NCBI GenBank assembly: GCA_964416305.1
Contig: CAYQDM010000003.1
Location: 62,001-126,000, forward strand
Direction of reading: 5' to 3'
Length of the DNA stretch: 64,000 nucleotides
Source: Acidaminobacter sp964416305
Lineage (GTDB): Bacteria > Bacillota > Clostridia > Peptostreptococcales > Acidaminobacteraceae
Shown here: positions 59,305 to 64,000 of the stretch, one piece after another
Layout of the letters: each line of letters begins with the position of its first letter
Numbering within the stretch: position 1 is the first letter of the stretch
Program-made: the position numbers and the translations under genes
Notes under the pieces: generated by a model
The model's input: the letters and a program-made list of their open reading frames with translations, nothing else
The model's database searches: none
Told to the model about the DNA's origin: nothing

Positions 59305-60546
59305 TTGAATAAGAGAGTTGTTGTAACAGGTGCTGGTGCTGTCACACCTATCGGCATAGGCCGTGAAACGTATTGGAAAGCGCTCAGGGAAGGCGTTTGC
59401 GGAATCAAGCCTATCCGCTCGTTTGACGCATCAGAGTATACGACGCAGGTCGCTGCGGAAATTGAAGACTTTGTACCGGAGAACTACATACCTAAAAAGG
59501 AAGCTAAGCGCATGGACCGCTTCACGCAATTTGCAGTGGCTGCGGCCAAGCTGGCGGTTGAAGACGGCGGGCTTGATCTTGAAGCTGTCGACGCGGACCG
59601 CTTTGGCTGTGTTGTCGGTTCAGGTATTGGTGGTCTCTTGACTATGGAAGAAGAACATGCCAAGATGCTCGCTAAAGGTCCTGGGCGTGTCAGTCCTTTC
59701 CTGATTCCAATGATGATTGGCAATATGGCAGCGGGGGCTGTTTCTATGGCACTGAATGCCAAAGGGCCAAACTATTGTGTCGTCACGGCTTGCGCGTCCG
59801 GCACAAACGCTGTTGGAGAAGGCTTCAGGCTGATTCAGCGCGGTGATGCGGATCTCGTCCTCGCAGGCGGAACCGAAGCGTCTATCACGCCATTTGGCAT
59901 TGCAGGCTTCTGCAGCATGAAGGCCATGTCGACTCGAAATGATGATCCGGCAACAGCCAGCCGTCCATTTGACGTGGACCGTGACGGCTTTGTCATGGGT
60001 GAGGGTTCAGGTATCCTGCTGCTCGAATCTCTGGATCATGCTCTTGCAAGAGGCGCGAACATTCTCGGCGAAGTCGTTGGCTTTGGCATGAGTGCGGATG
60101 CATATCACATCACCAGCCCGGCACCGGGTGGTGAAGGTGCCGCGAGATCCATGAAGAGCGCTTTGGCAGATGCGGGCATTGAACCTTCTGCAATTGCTTA
60201 TATCAATGCGCATGGCACATCGACGCCGTATAATGACAAATTTGAGTCCATGGCTATCAAATCCGTCTTTGGTGAGCATGCGAAGAATCTTTGCGTATCC
60301 TCCACAAAATCCATGACGGGACACCTCCTTGGCGCTTCCGGTGCCATTGAAGCGGTTGCATGCCTTTTGGCGGTCAACGAAGACTATATGCACGGTACTT
60401 ACGGCATTCAGAATATCGATCCTGAAATTGGCCTTGAAGTTCTTGCCAACCAAGGCCGCACTGCGGAAGTCGAATATGCGCTGTCGAATTCCCTCGGATT
60501 TGGCGGTCATAACGCGACGCTCATCCTCAAAAAGTATAAAGGTTAA
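59305..60546 (+). CDS. fabF: FabF, 3-oxoacyl-ACP synthase II
   Basis: Elongating condensing enzyme. Catalytic C163 (VVTACASGTNA), with HGTSTPYND and KSMTGHLLGASGAIEA carrying the two His residues. 413 residues. TTG 59305 follows GGGAGGGAAG. Last gene of the fab unit, followed by a terminator. Confidence 0.97.
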   Translation: MNKRVVVTGAGAVTPIGIGRETYWKALREGVCGIKPIRSFDASEYTTQVAAEIEDFVPENYIPKKEAKRMDRFTQFAVAAAKLAVEDGGLDLEAVDADRFGCVVGSGIGGLLTMEEEHAKMLAKGPGRVSPFLIPMMIGNMAAGAVSMALNAKGPNYCVVTACASGTNAVGEGFRLIQRGDADLVLAGGTEASITPFGIAGFCSMKAMSTRNDDPATASRPFDVDRDGFVMGEGSGILLLESLDHALARGANILGEVVGFGMSADAYHITSPAPGGEGAARSMKSALADAGIEPSAIAYINAHGTSTPYNDKFESMAIKSVFGEHAKNLCVSSTKSMTGHLLGASGAIEAVACLLAVNEDYMHGTYGIQNIDPEIGLEVLANQGRTAEVEYALSNSLGFGGHNATLILKKYKG

Positions 60547-60570
60547 TACTTCGTTCCGTTAGATCTTCCC

Positions 60571-60608
60571 AAAACCCGCAGGTTATGAAAAAAACCGGCG
60601 GGTTTTTT
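60571..60608 (+). terminator. Terminator after fabF
   Basis: AAAACCCGC (60571-60579) pairs with GCGGGTTTT (60598-60606), with an inner GGTT/AACC, then TTTC. Confidence 0.8.
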
Positions 60609-60616
60609 CTTATGAG

Positions 60617-60645
60617 TTGTGTTTTCCGTTTAAAACCTATAAAAT
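60617..60645 (+). promoter_or_regulatory. Possible promoter of rnc
   Basis: TTGTGT (60617-60622), 17 bases, TAAAAT (60640-60645). The -35 is weak. The remainder of the gap to 60736 shows nothing recognisable. Confidence 0.35.
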
Positions 60646-60736
60646 AACTCTGATAGGGATCTGGAAAAGCGCTTTTTAAGCACATTCTATGCAGTGAGTT
60701 TAGAAAGCGTTTTGCCGCTGAAAGGGCTGTATAACA

Positions 60737-61432
60737 ATGGATTATGAACAATTTGAAAGTGTCATTGGCTACCGGTTTAAACAGCGTAAACTGCTGACCG
60801 AAGCGTTGACGCATAGTTCTTATTCGAATGAACGCAGAGGTGAGAACGTACAAAACAATGAACGGCTTGAGTTTTTAGGGGATGCAGTGCTCAGCATTGC
60901 GATCAGCGAGCGTTTGTTCAAGCAATATACAGATCTGCCGGAGGGAGAACTGACGAAAATTCGTTCAAAGGTGGTCTGTGAGGCGACCCTGAGCGACTGC
61001 GCCAAGACTTTAAAGCTCGGTGAGGTGATGCGCTTTGGACGCGGTGAAGAGATGACCGGTGGACGCGGCAGGGCCTCTATTTTGGCTGATGCTTTTGAAG
61101 CGCTGATTGCGGCGATCTATCTGGACGGCGGCATGGAAGCATCGGCAGACTTTGTTTACAGACAAATGGATCGGGCTGTTAAAGATGCCATCAGCGGGAA
61201 AGTGTTCCTCGACTATAAAACGCACTTGCAGGAGCTGATTCAGACCCAGCGGGACAACCGGATCAGGTATGAGATTATACGTGAGGAAGGTCCGGATCAT
61301 TGCAAAGTCTTTCACACCCGGGTACTGCTCAACGAAGAGATCGTCGGAGCGGGTCAGGGTCGAAGCAAAAAGGAAGCAGAGCAGGAAGCCGCTCGGGCTG
61401 CCATTGCCTCACTGGAGTTGTCAGGCTCATGA
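60737..61432 (+). CDS. rnc: Rnc, ribonuclease III
   Basis: Cleaves double-stranded RNA in rRNA processing and regulation. The RNase III signature ERLEFLGDAVLSI is followed by the second acidic site LADAFEALIAAIYLDGG and the C-terminal dsRNA-binding domain (KTHLQELIQ, GAGQGRSKKEAEQEAA). 231 residues. The TGA overlaps the ATG of the next gene. rnc-smc linkage is typical of Bacillota. Confidence 0.96.
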   Translation: MDYEQFESVIGYRFKQRKLLTEALTHSSYSNERRGENVQNNERLEFLGDAVLSIAISERLFKQYTDLPEGELTKIRSKVVCEATLSDCAKTLKLGEVMRFGRGEEMTGGRGRASILADAFEALIAAIYLDGGMEASADFVYRQMDRAVKDAISGKVFLDYKTHLQELIQTQRDNRIRYEIIREEGPDHCKVFHTRVLLNEEIVGAGQGRSKKEAEQEAARAAIASLELSGS

Positions 61433-62472
61433 TTATTCCGGTGTTTATACCGCACCTCGGCTGCCCTAATCAATGTGTGTTCTGCAATCAGAAAACCATA
61501 ACCGGTCTGGGTGAGAGTCTGACCACTGTAGAGACTGCAGGAAAAGAAATTGAAGCCTGGCTGGCGCGGTCTGACATGGAGGCAGCCCACGAGCTGGCTT
61601 TTTATGGGGGCAGCTTCACTGCACTTCCCTACGCTGAGCAGATCGCATATCTGGAACTGGCGGGGGTATACAGACAAAAAGGCTTGATCCGGGCGATCCG
61701 AATATCTACCCGTCCGGATGCAATTGATCCTGACCACCTCAATTTGCTTAAGGCCTATGGTGTCCGCCGGATTGAACTCGGCGCCCAGTCGTTTGACGAC
61801 CGGGTGCTTTCCATGTCCCAAAGAGGCCACAGTGCAGAAGATATCGAACATGCTGCACTGTGGATTCATGAGGCGGGCATTGACCTTGGTCTTCAATTGA
61901 TGGTCGGACTGCCGGGCGACTCTCCGGAGACGGATCTTAAAGGCATTTCAGAAGCATTCAGACTGGGTGCGACGACCCTCAGAATTTATCCGGCTTTAGT
62001 GCTGAAAGGCACAAGCCTTGAAAAGCTGCTGCTGCAAGGTGACTATGTGCCGTTATCACTGGATGAGGCCGTGGAACGTGTTGCGCTCATGATGGATGCT
62101 GTTGATGAGAAAAATGCAGAGAGGATTCAGCCAAACCTTGAACTGATTCGGGTAGGACTTCAGGAAAATGAGATGCTGAGTGGTTCGGGGGAAGTTCTGG
62201 CTGGACCTCATCACCCGGCTTTCAGAAGTTTGGTGGATACCTTCAGATTTAAAACACGTTTGGATCTGGATGCTCAGCGCTGCAATTGGAAAGACAAAAT
62301 TATTGAGGTACATGTCAGTGGTAAGTACCTCAGCAGTTTTGTGGGAAATCAGCGCAGCAATCTGGTTTACTTAAAGAATCATTATGGTGTGACTGCAATC
62401 AGGGTCATCAGGGATGAGTCCGTCCCCGCCATGAGGTATATCATAAATATTATGGAAAGCAGCGGGAGGTGA
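61429..62472 (+). CDS. Radical SAM protein (Elp3-like family) between rnc and smc
   Basis: 347 residues. The radical SAM cluster motif CPNQCVFCNQ (C12, C16, C19) follows MIIPVFIPHLG. GGSFTAL, RISTRPD, ELGAQSFDD and GLQLMVGLPGDS are typical of Elp3/HemN-like radical SAM proteins. No acetyltransferase domain is present, so it is not a full Elp3. The substrate is unknown. The frame is open far upstream inside rnc, but homology and the overlapping ATG place the start at 61429. Genes of this type lie between rnc and smc in many Clostridia. Confidence 0.88.
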   Translation: MIIPVFIPHLGCPNQCVFCNQKTITGLGESLTTVETAGKEIEAWLARSDMEAAHELAFYGGSFTALPYAEQIAYLELAGVYRQKGLIRAIRISTRPDAIDPDHLNLLKAYGVRRIELGAQSFDDRVLSMSQRGHSAEDIEHAALWIHEAGIDLGLQLMVGLPGDSPETDLKGISEAFRLGATTLRIYPALVLKGTSLEKLLLQGDYVPLSLDEAVERVALMMDAVDEKNAERIQPNLELIRVGLQENEMLSGSGEVLAGPHHPAFRSLVDTFRFKTRLDLDAQRCNWKDKIIEVHVSGKYLSSFVGNQRSNLVYLKNHYGVTAIRVIRDESVPAMRYIINIMESSGR

Positions 62473-62476
62473 CGGC

Positions 62477-64000
62477 ATGTACCTTAAAAAAATAGAACTG
62501 AAGGGGTTCAAGTCGTTTGCAGACCGAACCACCATAGACTTGATGCAAGGGCTGACCTGCGTCGTAGGGCCAAACGGCAGCGGCAAGAGCAATATAACGG
62601 ATGCCATTCGCTGGGTACTCGGTGAACAAAAGGTCAAAACCCTTCGAGGTTCAAAAATGGAGGATGTCATTTTCAATGGCACCCACAGGCGTTCAGCCCT
62701 TGGCGTGGCAGAGGTTTCACTCCATTTTTCAAATGAAGACCGCAGATTTCCAATAGATTTCAGCGAGATTGTTCTGGCGCGGAGACTATACAGATCCGGT
62801 GAGAGTGAATATCTGATCAATGACGCACCGTGCCGGCTTAAAGACGTTCGAGAACTCTTCATGGATACTGGGGTGGGCACGGAAGGCTACTCCCTTATTG
62901 GACAGGGACGGATAGATTCCATTATCAGCGGCAGTTCGGAAGACCGACGCATGATTTTTGAAGAGGCGGCAGGTATTGTAAAATATAAGCAAAAGAAAAG
63001 AGAAGCACTCAAGAAGCTGGACAACACGGAATTAAACCTTATGCGTCTTGAAGATCTCAGCATGGATCTGAAATCGAGGCTTGGTCCACTGGAACAGGAA
63101 AGTGAAAAAGCTAAAAGTCATGTTGCTTTAAGTGAAGCGCTTCGTGAAATTGAAGTCGCTGTATTTTTGGCGGATTATGACAAGCTGACCGTAAAACTGG
63201 ACAAAGTACTGGCTGACTATGACCGGGTGTCTGGAGAAAAAGCCTCCGAAGAGTCAGCGCTTTCTGAAAAAAGGCTGCGCCTTGAGACGCTTGAGGCGAA
63301 ACTGGGCAGCATGGAACTCCAGTGGCAGGGCCTTGAAGAGGATCGTTTGAAATTCAACAATGAGGACAAGGCGCTGGACGGAGATCTGGCACTGTGGGAT
63401 GAAAAACTCAGAAATGCAGAGATTGAATATGGCAGACTGCATGAGACCCTGGATCAGGAAAAAGGTGAGCAGGCTGCCCTGGAGGTTGAGTATCAGGCTC
63501 TGATTGAAGCGGACCGACAGGTTTCTGAAAAACTAAAGGACTTAAAAGCCATTCTGAATGAGCGGCAGGCAGCAATGGAATCACTGACAGGCTCAATGGC
63601 TGCGCTTGAATCAGTGGAGTCCACCGCTCGCAGTGAGGCTATAGCTTTAATTTCCAAATCAGAGCGAGCAGCTTCTGAAATTCGAGTCAAGCGCGATTAT
63701 ATGGCCCATCTCGAACAGCGAATTCAGGAGCTGAGGTCAGAAACTGCCGGAGCAAAAGCACAGTTGGAGGCTATCTCACAAAGATTCGGTGAAACGGTCG
63801 TTCAAAAAGAACATGCCCTGAAGCGTAAAAACGCCATGCTCGAAAAGTTAGAGGCACAGAGTGCCGTGCGCCAGGCTACTGCTCAAGAAGTGAAAACGCT
63901 GGAAGACTTAAAGCGACAGGAAGAAAACCGCAGGCACAAACTTGTGGCGGAGCAGGAAGCCCTCGAGAATTTGGAGCGCAATTATGAGGGTTATGACCTG
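62477..64000 (+). CDS. smc: Smc, chromosome condensation ATPase (first 508 codons; runs off the window)
   Basis: Structural maintenance of chromosomes protein. It begins MYLKKIELKGFKSFADRT, with Walker A GPNGSGKSN at 31-39 and IRWVLGEQ, the EEAAGI region near 165, then the first coiled-coil arm from about residue 170 to the window edge. No stop occurs before 64000, so the hinge, second arm and Walker B part are outside. GGGAGGTGACGG precedes the ATG. Confidence 0.96.
   Translation, partial: MYLKKIELKGFKSFADRTTIDLMQGLTCVVGPNGSGKSNITDAIRWVLGEQKVKTLRGSKMEDVIFNGTHRRSALGVAEVSLHFSNEDRRFPIDFSEIVLARRLYRSGESEYLINDAPCRLKDVRELFMDTGVGTEGYSLIGQGRIDSIISGSSEDRRMIFEEAAGIVKYKQKKREALKKLDNTELNLMRLEDLSMDLKSRLGPLEQESEKAKSHVALSEALREIEVAVFLADYDKLTVKLDKVLADYDRVSGEKASEESALSEKRLRLETLEAKLGSMELQWQGLEEDRLKFNNEDKALDGDLALWDEKLRNAEIEYGRLHETLDQEKGEQAALEVEYQALIEADRQVSEKLKDLKAILNERQAAMESLTGSMAALESVESTARSEAIALISKSERAASEIRVKRDYMAHLEQRIQELRSETAGAKAQLEAISQRFGETVVQKEHALKRKNAMLEKLEAQSAVRQATAQEVKTLEDLKRQEENRRHKLVAEQEALENLERNYEGYDL

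Noticed and set aside
1..64000. CRISPR arrays, insertion sequences, prophage, tRNA and rRNA genes
   Set aside because: No regularly spaced repeats, transposase or phage-like products, terminal inverted repeats or tRNA cloverleaf signatures were seen in the gaps, which are short and mostly filled by promoters and terminators.

Overview
The window is a dense, almost entirely housekeeping stretch of a Gram-positive (Bacillota, class Clostridia) chromosome. The evidence is gene order: a dcw cell-wall/division cluster with YlxW/YlxX-type DUF881 proteins and Sbp, then ylm genes with SepF, a T-box before ileS, the yicC-gmk-rpoZ-coaBC-priA-def-fmt-rsmB-prpC-prkC-rsgA-rpe-thiN run, the yloU/yloV-recG-rsmD-coaD run, and a FapR/Fab fatty-acid region ending in rnc and smc. 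Ribosome binding sites are strong GGAGG types and many genes start with TTG or GTG. Sporulation genes that often sit in these neighbourhoods in spore formers (spoIIGA/sigE/sigG after ftsZ, ylbJ after coaD) are absent, which suggests a non-sporulating or reduced clostridial lineage. I cannot name the genus from sequence alone.

Layout. 1-12.7 kb: end of rsmH, ftsL-like, a PASTA-bearing division transpeptidase, murE, mraY, murD, ftsW, murG, divIB, two DUF881 genes, sbp and ftsZ. murF, murC, murB and ftsA are not in the cluster. 12.8-17.8 kb: nrdR, pgeF, a PDZ/radical-SAM DUF512 protein, der, gpsA. 17.9-21.9 kb: an unrecognised membrane-anchored small protein, an orphan HlyD-like adaptor, yggS, sepF, yggT, and an S4-domain protein. 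21.9-27.1 kb: an isoleucine-type T-box leader, a type-2 (archaeal/eukaryote-like) ileS, rluD and pyrR. 27.1-28.9 kb: rqcH on the minus strand. 29-44.1 kb: dapF, yicC, gmk, rpoZ, coaBC, priA, def, fmt, a zinc peptidase, rsmB, a PP2C phosphatase and PASTA kinase pair, rsgA, rpe, thiN. 44.2-50.6 kb: rpmB (minus), asp23, fakA-like, recG, rsmD, coaD, a coiled-coil protein. 50.7-53.3 kb: tmcAL (minus) divergent from ackA. 53.5-60.5 kb: yceD-rpmF, fapR-plsX, and fabH-fabD-fabG-acpP-fabF, with a clear FapR operator over the fabH promoter. 60.7-64 kb: rnc, a radical SAM protein and the first 508 codons of smc.

How it works together. The genes link envelope growth (peptidoglycan precursors, division ring, fatty acids and phosphatidic acid), translation (tRNA charging, rRNA modification, ribosomal proteins, stalled-ribosome rescue) and signalling (PASTA kinase/phosphatase). 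Transcription units are visible from good sigma-A promoters (best: TTGACA-17-TATAAT before yceD and TTGACG-17-TATAAT before the T-box) and about fifteen intrinsic terminators. No insertion sequence, prophage, CRISPR array, tRNA or rRNA gene was seen. No obviously new defence or mobile system is present. The most interesting leads are the small membrane protein plus orphan HlyD pair beside sepF, the missing ftsA/murF, the T-box-controlled type-2 IleRS, and the placement of the FapR operator.
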